Position numbers and translations under genes: made by a program. 64,000 nucleotides of DNA from the NCBI GenBank assembly GCA_028820635.1, contig JAPPIG010000109.1, positions 149,711-213,710 on the forward strand, read 5' to 3'. The stretch is from Candidatus Poribacteria bacterium (lineage in GTDB: Bacteria > Poribacteria > WGA-4E > WGA-3G). Under the pieces are notes generated by a model. That model was not told the DNA's origin. It worked only from the letters and a program-made list of their open reading frames with translations, and made no database searches. This document shows positions 49,388-57,968 of the stretch, piece by piece (the first letter of the stretch is position 1; the number at the start of each line of letters is the position of its first letter).

Positions 49388-50626
49388 TTATGTTTTTGGA
49401 TTTACGTCCAATTCGCTGTGATATGCAAGGAGAATTGCTACTGCAATGCACGTTCCAACAATACCAACTGGGGAAAAGTTACCGCCTGTGTCTACTAACC
49501 ATCCCAGCAATGGTGCCAGAATAATCATAGCCAACGATTTGGATTGTGACTCAATAGATAAAATCGTTGCGCCCATTTCGGGTGTGGACTGCGCGTCAAA
49601 TCTACTAATCAAACCGGGTCTCCAGAAGTTTTGAAGGAGTGCTAATCCGACAAAAAGTGCAATAATTGCAGGATACCAACTGAACCAAAGCGCCGGAATC
49701 AAGAGCGCAAAAAGTGCTAAATCTATCCACCACATAAATTGCGCTGCACCTTCGTCGCCACCCCGCCAATCTGATACTCTATGAGAATTCCGAGAAGCAA
49801 AGGAGGCTAAAAGAAAAAGCACGAAATATACACCCAAGACAAGCAGTGCTGTCCGTTTCGATTCATCTAAAGCTATAAGAATAGGTAATGCAACAGCTGT
49901 ATTCTTGAGGATTGGTTGGAGGAAATCCTTACTGGCTTTATACATTCCCTCAAAACCCATTCCCTCAAAAACTAAACGGCGAAGAGGCGGAAATTGCACT
50001 GACTGCTTCAACGCGTTGCCGAGCAAGTGGGAAACTGCTTTAAGAGAGAACTCGTTCTGCCTATCTCCATCCAACTTAGCTGGATAACCGAAGAAATTAA
50101 TGATGTTAAACAGGTAGGGAATAATTGAAAACCAGAAAATGTCTGTGAAATTACCACGATAAAAAACTAAAGCACCTGCGATAAGAACAGAAACTGCGGA
50201 ACCCATTTGAGACCAAGAACGCGTAAAGCCGTATATTTTTGTTTTTTCGTCCGATCTACCTTGCTGACGAAGCCAGTCAAAAATCATCGCCTTATGCGTG
50301 CCAGTGCGAAACGCATCGCCTAACCCAAAGAAAAACATACCACAGAACAGCATCAGGATCGATTCGCTCACAGCAAATATAGCAAAAGAAGTGATATAGG
50401 CACAAAACGAAAAAATCATGGCGCGTCGTCTGCCATAAAGGTCGGCGACTGCACCGGAAGGTATTTCAAAGATGTTGGTGCATATCTCCCGAAATCCGAT
50501 AAGAAGACCATACAAGAAATATGACACACCCTTCTCACGAAATGCTAAAAGCAGAAAATGCTCAAAGTAACGTTGATTTTTTAAGAATCCATATAGCGAA
50601 AAACGGAAGAGCATCGGTATGCGCAT
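49388..50626 (-). CDS. MFS transporter
   Basis: 12-TM pattern; EIPSGAVADLYGRRRAMIFSF motif A. Confidence 0.92.
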   Translation of the reverse strand: MRIPMLFRFSLYGFLKNQRYFEHFLLLAFREKGVSYFLYGLLIGFREICTNIFEIPSGAVADLYGRRRAMIFSFCAYITSFAIFAVSESILMLFCGMFFFGLGDAFRTGTHKAMIFDWLRQQGRSDEKTKIYGFTRSWSQMGSAVSVLIAGALVFYRGNFTDIFWFSIIPYLFNIINFFGYPAKLDGDRQNEFSLKAVSHLLGNALKQSVQFPPLRRLVFEGMGFEGMYKASKDFLQPILKNTAVALPILIALDESKRTALLVLGVYFVLFLLASFASRNSHRVSDWRGGDEGAAQFMWWIDLALFALLIPALWFSWYPAIIALFVGLALLQNFWRPGLISRFDAQSTPEMGATILSIESQSKSLAMIILAPLLGWLVDTGGNFSPVGIVGTCIAVAILLAYHSELDVNPKT

Positions 50627-50644
50627 AAATTAACTTTCGCTATC

Positions 50645-51148
50645 TTACTGTTTCTCCCAGATTTGCACGTTATGTCTTGGCAAATCAAAAGGATATTGAC
50701 CGTATTCAAGGATTGGGATACCGTTATCATCTACGGTGACAATAGCGTGGAGTTGGTGGGGAGAAACACTTGTGTCTACACGTTCAAGGAATTGCCACTT
50801 ATCTCCTTCAGCGGTTATAAGCCTTATTTTTGTCCAGAGAATGCCTTCACCATCAGCGTATGTTCCATCTGATGTTTGTAGAATAGGTTGTGGATCTGCA
50901 GGCAGGGTAAAACTTTCACCGATTGTGGACGTTGAATTATGGTGAGTGTGTGATACCAATACCCACGTTCCCGGCACTGGAACCTCAACACCGTTCTGAT
51001 CAACAGGCCATACATGGTCGCGTGCCTCCATCGGTGTTGGAGTTTCTATCTGAGAATCCATGACTTGCGGGATCCGTTCACAACCGGAAAACCCAATAAC
51101 TAAAACGGTAATAGCCAATATAAAAGTGAGTTTTGTGATTGTTTTCAT
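50645..51148 (-). CDS. Lipoprotein of unknown function
   Basis: Lipobox LVIGFSGCER; lipocalin-like GTWVLVSHTHH. Confidence 0.7.
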   Translation of the reverse strand: MKTITKLTFILAITVLVIGFSGCERIPQVMDSQIETPTPMEARDHVWPVDQNGVEVPVPGTWVLVSHTHHNSTSTIGESFTLPADPQPILQTSDGTYADGEGILWTKIRLITAEGDKWQFLERVDTSVSPHQLHAIVTVDDNGIPILEYGQYPFDLPRHNVQIWEKQ

Positions 51149-51184
51149 AAATACGTTGAATTCCTTTGTTTTTCTAAAGTATTA

Positions 51185-51568
51185 CTATAGTTTGGACAAT
51201 TTTTCAAACATGGGTTTATATAAGAAATTATTTCGCCCCTTATGTCACTAAGTGAACACAACGGACAAAACGGTAATCCTCTTTGCTCCAGCGGAGCAAT
51301 ATGTTTATAGCCCATTGATGAAACGACATCTCCGCTCCGGGGAATGCCTAAATGGCATTCATACCGTTGATTTGGCGGAGCGGTATGTGATTCCGACACA
51401 TAGCACTCCGCTGGAGTGCTACAAGATATGAAATTGTTTTCTATAAACATAGCACTCCGCTGGAGTGCAGCATTTATTGCAGTGTTCCACTGATATGTGG
51501 AACTCGTAGAAAAATAGTTCTTCCGTTGAAACTCAACTGCCACGAGACAAAAAGTGTCCAAACTATAG
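51185..51568. mobile_element. MITE-like element (384 bp) with TIR and 10-bp target-site duplication
   Basis: TIR CTATAGTTTGGACA (51185-51198)/TGTCCAAACTATAG (51555-51568); TAAAGTATTA at 51175-51184 and 51569-51578; internal TAGCACTCCGCTGGAGTGCTA palindromes. Confidence 0.85.
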
Positions 51569-51601
51569 TAAAGTATTACAGAAAAGTAAAGTTAAATGAA
51601 T

Positions 51602-51934
51602 TTATAACAGGATAAGTAATCCTTGATCTGGATTTCTTGCAAAGGCCTGGATATCCGAGTAGTAATCTGTCAATATCTCTTCAACAGTATTTGTAGAACA
51701 ATTTCCTCGCCTAAGCCAAATTACCTTAGGAGGATGCCCATGCATTGCACTTTTATCACCGAAGTCTGTATCCTTCGACACAATGAGATAGTCGTTATCA
51801 CTGGCGTAATTCCACAATTCGGAATCTGGTGCAGTATCTAACCCAATATCTTGTGCATGGATAGAATTAGGAAACAAATTTTCAAGTCGAGTCACCAGTT
51901 GGGGGGACAGGTTCTGATCGAATAGAAGTTTCAT
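51602..51934 (-). CDS. DUF5615 PIN-like toxin
   Basis: MKLLFDQNLSPQLV…SIHAQDIGLDTAPDSELWNYASDNDYLIVSKDTDF. Confidence 0.9.
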   Translation of the reverse strand: MKLLFDQNLSPQLVTRLENLFPNSIHAQDIGLDTAPDSELWNYASDNDYLIVSKDTDFGDKSAMHGHPPKVIWLRRGNCSTNTVEEILTDYYSDIQAFARNPDQGLLILL

Positions 51935-52157
51935 TCGTGTAAACAACCATTTGTGCTTTTTCTCTATCCGCTGCATACGCAAGACATGCTCGGATATCAG
52001 TCTCGGTTAAATAGGGAAAATCATCAAGAATTTCGTCTACTGTCATGCCCGAAGCAAGATAGTCTAAGACATCGTAAACGGTGATTCGCATTCCCCGAAT
52101 ACACGGTTTTCCGCCACGTTTTCCAGGTTCAATGGTAATAATGTCTCGGTAATTCAT
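51882..52157 (-). CDS. DUF433 antitoxin
   Basis: GKRGGKPCIRGMRITVYDVLDYLASGMTVDEILDDFPYLTETDIRACLAYAADRE. Confidence 0.93.
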   Translation of the reverse strand: MNYRDIITIEPGKRGGKPCIRGMRITVYDVLDYLASGMTVDEILDDFPYLTETDIRACLAYAADREKAQMVVYTNETSIRSEPVPPTGDST

Positions 52158-52356
52158 CTATACGACCTCCCAAATAGTTTTACAATTTCAGATATTGTTT
52201 CCAGTTAGCGGTGTTGATTTACTGCGATGATATTTGAAGTCTTACACCTAACTTACGTTATATTATACCACAATTTTCGCCAATTGTAAAATTTATTTTA
52301 TCATTTGCTTAAATCGCACTTTTTGCTATTCACGAAAAGTAGTAAGTCAATAACGT

Positions 52357-52722
52357 TTAACCGACAGTCTTATCTTTTCGCTGGTGAATGATAACGCTAT
52401 TCCCATCAGGGTCTTTGATTATCGCCCAAAAACATACTGCTGATTCCCCCAGAGGTGAATGTATATGGATTCCTGCTTGTTCTAATTCTTCTATGGTGGC
52501 TTTTACGTTTTCAACAGCAAGTGCAACTGTCCCGCCACCGGGAGAAGTAAAATCATAACCTTGTCCTAATACAAGCGTGCCGGGGTTTATCTCAAATTCT
52601 GCCCATGTGCCTTCATGCACTAAACATGCCAGCGGAATTCCAAGTACATCACGATAAAAAGCGAGCGATTTCTGCATATCGCTCACCCCAAAGAAAGTAA
52701 AGTCAATACCTAATACATTCAA
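52357..52722 (-). CDS. Glyoxalase/VOC family protein
   Basis: DFTFFGVSDMQKSLAFYRDVLGIPL…IIKDPDGNSVIIHQR. Confidence 0.92.
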   Translation of the reverse strand: MNVLGIDFTFFGVSDMQKSLAFYRDVLGIPLACLVHEGTWAEFEINPGTLVLGQGYDFTSPGGGTVALAVENVKATIEELEQAGIHIHSPLGESAVCFWAIIKDPDGNSVIIHQRKDKTVG

Positions 52723-52759
52723 AACTACAATCTCCTCTACTCACTTTTACAATGATGTA

Positions 52760-53713
52760 CTAAGCGGCAAGGGTTTGGATGGGATATTCGTTATCGGATT
52801 CGGGGACTGTCCAGAACGCCCCCCAATCTGTGGCTCGCTCCTTTCCAATATAAAGCGTCTTTCCGATAACTGCCCACGCGGTTCCATCGGATGTAAATGC
52901 AATACAGCCCGTACGAATTCGGTCGGTGGATTCTGTTAGTTGATCGTTGAGTTGAGTCCATGTCTCGCCACCATTCTCCGAATGACAGAGCCAAGCACCA
53001 CCACCTCTTGGTCCATTTTGGACTGTGGCGATCAGTAGGTCTGGGTCTGCTGGATGTACAGCAATAGTAGTGCCGTAGCGAACTGGCAACCCTTCAATCC
53101 GGTTTACCCACGAATTCCCTCGGTCTTTACTGATATAAACACCGTTTTGCGTGTTTGCATAAACTCGATTATCGTCTGCAGGACACGTAGCGACCTGATG
53201 GACATCTTTATGAAGTTCTGGCGTTACAGGTTCCCACGAAATTCCTTCATCGTTGGAACGCATGATACTCCCAACATGGATATCTGCGTAACAAAAACCG
53301 TCTTGGGTTTTAGCAAAAGTCCGCACGGCTGGTGGACCGCCCCACGGCGTATACCAATCTTTTCGACATTCTAATTCGTCAAACGACTTAACCCGTTCAG
53401 CCGGTCCTTCTTCTCCAACGAGGCGATAGACATAAGCCCCCTCATCCGTTCCGATGAGCAGTGTCAACGGGTCCTCACTAATAACGAGCAACGAAGCAAT
53501 TGGATCCTCTATACCTATTGGAATTCGTTTCTCATCACTCTCCGATAAAACCAGTAGCGTTCCATCCGACAAGGCAGACACCACAGCTTGACCTTTTGAC
53601 AGTGAAACCATAGCGCCGTGTTCTTGATGATCTGTTCCTTTGTAAACTTGGACAACTTCTCCATCTCCATTATCTTCAACGGTATAGATAGCATTGTATG
53701 TAGCAATAAACAT
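52760..53713 (-). CDS. BNR/sortilin-like beta-propeller protein
   Basis: Asp-box-like SNDEGISWEPV, SKDRGNSWVN, SENGGETWTQL. Confidence 0.88.
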   Translation of the reverse strand: MFIATYNAIYTVEDNGDGEVVQVYKGTDHQEHGAMVSLSKGQAVVSALSDGTLLVLSESDEKRIPIGIEDPIASLLVISEDPLTLLIGTDEGAYVYRLVGEEGPAERVKSFDELECRKDWYTPWGGPPAVRTFAKTQDGFCYADIHVGSIMRSNDEGISWEPVTPELHKDVHQVATCPADDNRVYANTQNGVYISKDRGNSWVNRIEGLPVRYGTTIAVHPADPDLLIATVQNGPRGGGAWLCHSENGGETWTQLNDQLTESTDRIRTGCIAFTSDGTAWAVIGKTLYIGKERATDWGAFWTVPESDNEYPIQTLAA

Positions 53714-54363
53714 TATGTATTCTCCTCTGTTGTATAGCGTTTGAATATCTTCGTCCCGAAGCGAAAGTGTGGATCGAGTTGTGCTGCTTTTTCAACAGCC
53801 TCTTGCTCTGTATAGGTAGTTGTTGAATAATCGCGGTCCACACCGTCCATTATATAATAGAAAAAATTGGTAAAAAAGACTAATGATGAATCAAGATCAA
53901 CATATATTTCCTCTGGGTCATCGGGATGAAAGGGCGCAATATAGTATTGATAGCCAGATTTTAGAAATGCCTCTGCTATTGGTTCTCTTCCTGAACCACA
54001 CGCTGTAGAAAGCAGCGTGCCATCTCTATTTTGGACGTATTCGGTAATTTTCGTAGGTGTCAGTTCAACAACGACATCATCCCAACCTTTATCGCCAGGG
54101 GTATCGTAATCCCCATCTTCCTGATCGACGACTTCAAGTCTTAGATGCATATCCTCTGGCGTTTCACCTGAGCCGTGGCAAAAGATAATTGTATACGCGT
54201 AGTTGCGTTGTTGTGAAAAGAAATCAAGAATCTGACGTTTTTGGACAAAATAGTGGAAATCGACATGTAATCTGAAACTTTCAAGCACGCCACGGAGTGC
54301 GTCTGCTTCCCGAAGCATCGTGCGATCACAGACAATTGCGACAGGTGTAAATAATCTTAACAT
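53713..54363 (-). CDS. CHAT/caspase-like putative protease
   Basis: H-C dyad context YTIIFCHGSGE … GTLLSTACGSGREPIAEAFLKSGYQYYIAPFHPDDPEE…FFTNFFYYIM; TAATG overlap with the propeller gene. Confidence 0.65.
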   Translation of the reverse strand: MLRLFTPVAIVCDRTMLREADALRGVLESFRLHVDFHYFVQKRQILDFFSQQRNYAYTIIFCHGSGETPEDMHLRLEVVDQEDGDYDTPGDKGWDDVVVELTPTKITEYVQNRDGTLLSTACGSGREPIAEAFLKSGYQYYIAPFHPDDPEEIYVDLDSSLVFFTNFFYYIMDGVDRDYSTTTYTEQEAVEKAAQLDPHFRFGTKIFKRYTTEENT

Positions 54364-54458
54364 TTGAATTTTCTTTATTTTTTGGTAGTGGATAGTCCAT
54401 TCTAAAATTATAGGCAATAATCGGGAATCGGAGTGCTCTCCTACCATAAACAGTCAAT

Positions 54459-54491
54459 CTGTAGGAGCGATCTCCGAATCGCGATCTACAG
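54459..54491. repeat. Short palindromic intergenic repeat
   Basis: CTGTAGGAGCGATCTCCGAATCGCGATCTACAG; related to copies at 13333 and 21343. Confidence 0.6.
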
Positions 54492-54514
54492 TGTAATGTT
54501 GACACTCTATCAGG

Positions 54515-54910
54515 TTAATCCGATTTATCTATAAGACGGTAGTGTTTAAAAAGGTCTCCAGACTTATATGTTTCAACCTTATCCGGTATAATCTCATCTT
54601 CGATTACAGCAATCTGCCACGGATCAATTTCTATTTTCTTGTCCTCTGAGATCTTTGCGGGGTCTACAAAATAGATATAAATCGTCTCGTCAGGCTCAAA
54701 CTGGTCGGGATTTTCAAAGGAAATGGTTCGGTTTGTAATATCTATATTTGAGACTCCTGGTGGTCTTGCTGCACAAGCCAATGCGAAGAGAAAGTCAGGG
54801 GTAAGATAGATCGCTTCCAAAGCTTCTTCTGGAGGTCTCCCAGGTGGCGCGTGCGCTTTACGTTTTCTCAATTTTGGAAAAGACTGCTTACTTCCGTGAT
54901 ATAGATACAT
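54515..54910 (-). CDS. Hypothetical protein, DUF3990/ART-like
   Basis: MYLYHGSKQSFPKLRKRK…EAIYLTPDFLFALACAA. Confidence 0.5.
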   Translation of the reverse strand: MYLYHGSKQSFPKLRKRKAHAPPGRPPEEALEAIYLTPDFLFALACAARPPGVSNIDITNRTISFENPDQFEPDETIYIYFVDPAKISEDKKIEIDPWQIAVIEDEIIPDKVETYKSGDLFKHYRLIDKSD

Positions 54911-55002
54911 TGTTTATTTCTCTATTATCAACGCGTTATAGACAGCAGAGCTTCTTTCTCAGGCATGTAACTTTTTCAGGAATGGTGCTGGTTGTTGTCC
55001 AA

Positions 55003-55878
55003 TCATCGTTCGTCCCCAGCAAAATTCACGAACAGTTTTCGTCCATTCAAAGGTTGTACCGGGCGGTTGTTGTCATGAATAATCGCTTTAAACGCTGCGA
55101 TTTGTGCTTCAGACATCTCAATCGGGGTTGTTAGTACAATCCATTTGACGCCTTCCGAACAAGGCGGGGTTGTTAACGAACCGTCGTAACGGTAGTAATT
55201 CCCGAAACGTGACGGAGCCACATCCTCTACCTGATCATTTGGTGAAAACATAAAACGAGGATCGACTATTAAGCTGTCATCCTCAGTGACATTCTCAATG
55301 CGTTGCGTTTCACCTGGAACTGCGGGTAGATGGGACCAGATAGGATCAAATACGAACTTGTGACGACCTTGCTTAATTAGCAATCCAACGACTGCCAACA
55401 TGCCATCTTCACTTTTGTGAACGAAATGCGCCTCCATATCAAAGGATTTACCTGCCACCGTGTGTTCGCTCGGTGCATGGAAATGGAATTGGAGCAGTTG
55501 ATACCGCGTGCCATCAACCTCAATCCAACTCCCTTCCGGGCATGCAACTTCAATTGTATGGCCAGTGTTTCGGACATTCATACTTGTTGGGCGGTAGTCG
55601 TACGGAATAAGGGGCAATTTTGCTGGTATAGGGTTTACAAGATCAATTGGCGATTGGTGCTTCCCCTCAGCACACAAGACGTATTCCGGACTGAGCTGCG
55701 CCCAAACCCTGGGGCCATTTTCTGCTTTGTAGCCCCATTCCACCTTCCCAGTAGCGGGTGTGACACTCCGTGCTTTTCCACAGCCTGTTAAACACATAAG
55801 TACACACATAATACTTATCAATGAATTTGCAATATGATGCAAACCATGTCCTAAAATTAATTTTTTGTAGTTATCCAC
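55003..55878 (-). CDS. Alpha-type carbonic anhydrase
   Basis: KHQSPIDLVNP, LLQFHFHAPSEHTVAGKSFDMEAHFVHK, GSLTTPPCSEGVKWIVLTTPI. Confidence 0.96.
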   Translation of the reverse strand: MDNYKKLILGHGLHHIANSLISIMCVLMCLTGCGKARSVTPATGKVEWGYKAENGPRVWAQLSPEYVLCAEGKHQSPIDLVNPIPAKLPLIPYDYRPTSMNVRNTGHTIEVACPEGSWIEVDGTRYQLLQFHFHAPSEHTVAGKSFDMEAHFVHKSEDGMLAVVGLLIKQGRHKFVFDPIWSHLPAVPGETQRIENVTEDDSLIVDPRFMFSPNDQVEDVAPSRFGNYYRYDGSLTTPPCSEGVKWIVLTTPIEMSEAQIAAFKAIIHDNNRPVQPLNGRKLFVNFAGDER

Positions 55879-55939
55879 TTTAATATTCCTTGCGGAATAG
55901 ATGCCTTCTACAGATTCTAATATGAGATAAATTTACATT

Positions 55940-57247
55940 CTATTCATACGCCTTAACGAGCAGAGGAAGTTTTTCCCTGTCTTTACCTAATTCATCACGG
56001 ACACCGTTTGGATTCAGCACAGTTATCGTTCCCGTGATATCGTGAAGCGGTAAATCACTGTCCTGTTGCGTAAATGCTATGGCAGGACGATCATAATTGT
56101 CATCAACAAAACAATCAATGAAATCAACGCCTCCCATCGTTTGGACAATATCCGGTTTTGGCAAGGATAACAAAATCGGTACCCATTCATCGTTGAATTG
56201 TTGATCGGTAGCAGCGTTGATGATAGCACAATCCTTGAACTTTAAACGTGCACCCTTGACCGATTTTTCCTGAACTTTAATACCATAACCCATAGTGTTT
56301 TCAACTGTGCAGTGATTAAATTCGATGTTTCCACCCGGACCCTTGTCGCCTATCTTTGACACGCGGATACCCGTCCCGTGTTGACTGCTAATGTAGCAAT
56401 TTTCAAAACGTATTGACACATCTTCAGTCTCATCTGTGGTATGTGCTAAGAAAATTTCAATTCCGTCCCCGGCGTTATCTATGAATTGGCATCCAGAGAA
56501 TATCACGTTTTTGATCCGCTGTTCAATTAGGTCGGGTTCAATGTCTACACCGGATGATGGTGGCGTTCCCCACGTGTTTGCAAATGTGCAGTTTTCAACA
56601 GTTAGGTTTTCAGCACTAATAACGCTGATTCCCTGCCGATAATGGTTATCACAAACGATGTCCCGCAGCAGCACATTTTCAGAGTATTTTTGTTCTTTGC
56701 CGCCATCAACATAGATGCCGTCCCCGCCGCTATCCTTGAGCGTTAAACCAGAGACCTTTACATTTTTGGAACCCCGAATCGACAACGTCATTCGCCATTC
56801 TCCCTTTGGATACTGTCCATACCAGCGATGCCAATCGAATTGCTCAAGCACAAGCCCCGTGATATAGTCCTGTTTCCACATACGGAAGGTTGCACCATAT
56901 CCGCGTATGGTAAGGTTCTCCACATCTTGTGCGGTGAACATTGAATCCCCTTTGCCGCGATATTCACCCCGTTTTGCCGAAACAACTGTCCCTCGCTCAA
57001 AAATCAATTCTTGATTGCTGGCAAGTTTAATAGGACGAATTATCCAATCCGCACACATATTTGGGACAATCAACCGTTTTGCGCCAGAATCAATTGCGGC
57101 TTGCAATCCGACTGTCGCATCCTCTGGGTTAAATCCCCACCATGTTGCATTCGCATCTGTCCTTTTTCTTGATTGAACATCTGCAATCGCCTCAATATTT
57201 TTCATAGTTATGCTCCATAAAGGCAGTACTATTTTTAAATTGCTCAA
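55940..57247 (-). CDS. Right-handed parallel beta-helix (pectate-lyase-like) protein
   Basis: NLTVENCTFANTWGTPPSSGVDIEP…NVIFSGCQFIDNAGDGIEIFL repeats. Confidence 0.9.
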   Translation of the reverse strand: MSNLKIVLPLWSITMKNIEAIADVQSRKRTDANATWWGFNPEDATVGLQAAIDSGAKRLIVPNMCADWIIRPIKLASNQELIFERGTVVSAKRGEYRGKGDSMFTAQDVENLTIRGYGATFRMWKQDYITGLVLEQFDWHRWYGQYPKGEWRMTLSIRGSKNVKVSGLTLKDSGGDGIYVDGGKEQKYSENVLLRDIVCDNHYRQGISVISAENLTVENCTFANTWGTPPSSGVDIEPDLIEQRIKNVIFSGCQFIDNAGDGIEIFLAHTTDETEDVSIRFENCYISSQHGTGIRVSKIGDKGPGGNIEFNHCTVENTMGYGIKVQEKSVKGARLKFKDCAIINAATDQQFNDEWVPILLSLPKPDIVQTMGGVDFIDCFVDDNYDRPAIAFTQQDSDLPLHDITGTITVLNPNGVRDELGKDREKLPLLVKAYE

Positions 57248-57266
57248 AATCAGACAGGTTAGATTA

Positions 57267-57527
57267 TTATGGTGTTTTAGGATCTGTTAAGGTAACTTCA
57301 CGGATAGCATTCCAATCAATTATTGCAACCCACAAACCCTCTTCGTCCGAGTATTGCACTATACCGTCAACTTCCAATTCTTCACTATAAAAGATTAGGT
57401 GTTGGCTATCTCGTAAAGTAATTTTCTGACAGGCAAGGTCAGCCAGAGTTCCAGCGCAATTCAAACGTAATCTACCTTTCGAATCAGCGTTATGAAAATC
57501 TGCAAAGACTCTTGATTTTTTCATCAT
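57267..57527 (-). CDS. Hypothetical protein
   Basis: Intact ORF overlapping the upstream ORF by 4 nt. Confidence 0.6.
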   Translation of the reverse strand: MMKKSRVFADFHNADSKGRLRLNCAGTLADLACQKITLRDSQHLIFYSEELEVDGIVQYSDEEGLWVAIIDWNAIREVTLTDPKTP

Positions 57528-57880
57528 CTTTCTCTCCGCATAGGATTTAGAATCGTTGGTGAAAGGAGTTCACTTGTTTCTTCAGGCGTAAGCCTTGTCA
57601 GCGTTGCATGATATGGGCTTCTACCAGAAGTTCGAATGACATCACCACCAGCTTCCCGAATTTCGCCTACTGTTGTCACTCCAATTTGCCTATGTGGAAT
57701 AGCACGAGAAAGTTCGGCAATTGTCACACCTTCAGCGCTTTCTACCGATACACCACGAATTCCACTGGGATGTGTCCCTATTCCACGTTGAATATCTTCT
57801 ACTCGGTTTTGACCTCCTCTAACAACAAAAGCATCGTTAGCAATTCTGACAGGAAGAATAGTCCGAGTTTTCTCTGTCAT
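57524..57880 (-). CDS. Hypothetical protein
   Basis: Intact ORF, 4-nt overlap with the downstream gene. Confidence 0.6.
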   Translation of the reverse strand: MTEKTRTILPVRIANDAFVVRGGQNRVEDIQRGIGTHPSGIRGVSVESAEGVTIAELSRAIPHRQIGVTTVGEIREAGGDVIRTSGRSPYHATLTRLTPEETSELLSPTILNPMRRER

Positions 57881-57968
57881 TTAGTGTTAATCCTTACCAA
57901 AAGATCAAATTTCCTTTAAATCCATTCACGCTTTTTCTTATACAGCATTAGCGCGTAAGTCTAAGCAA

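Noticed and set aside
51230-51520. CRISPR-like array from the repeated GC-rich palindromes
   Set aside because: Repeats are irregularly spaced, in mixed orientation and without uniform spacers; they are internal palindromes of a TSD-flanked MITE.
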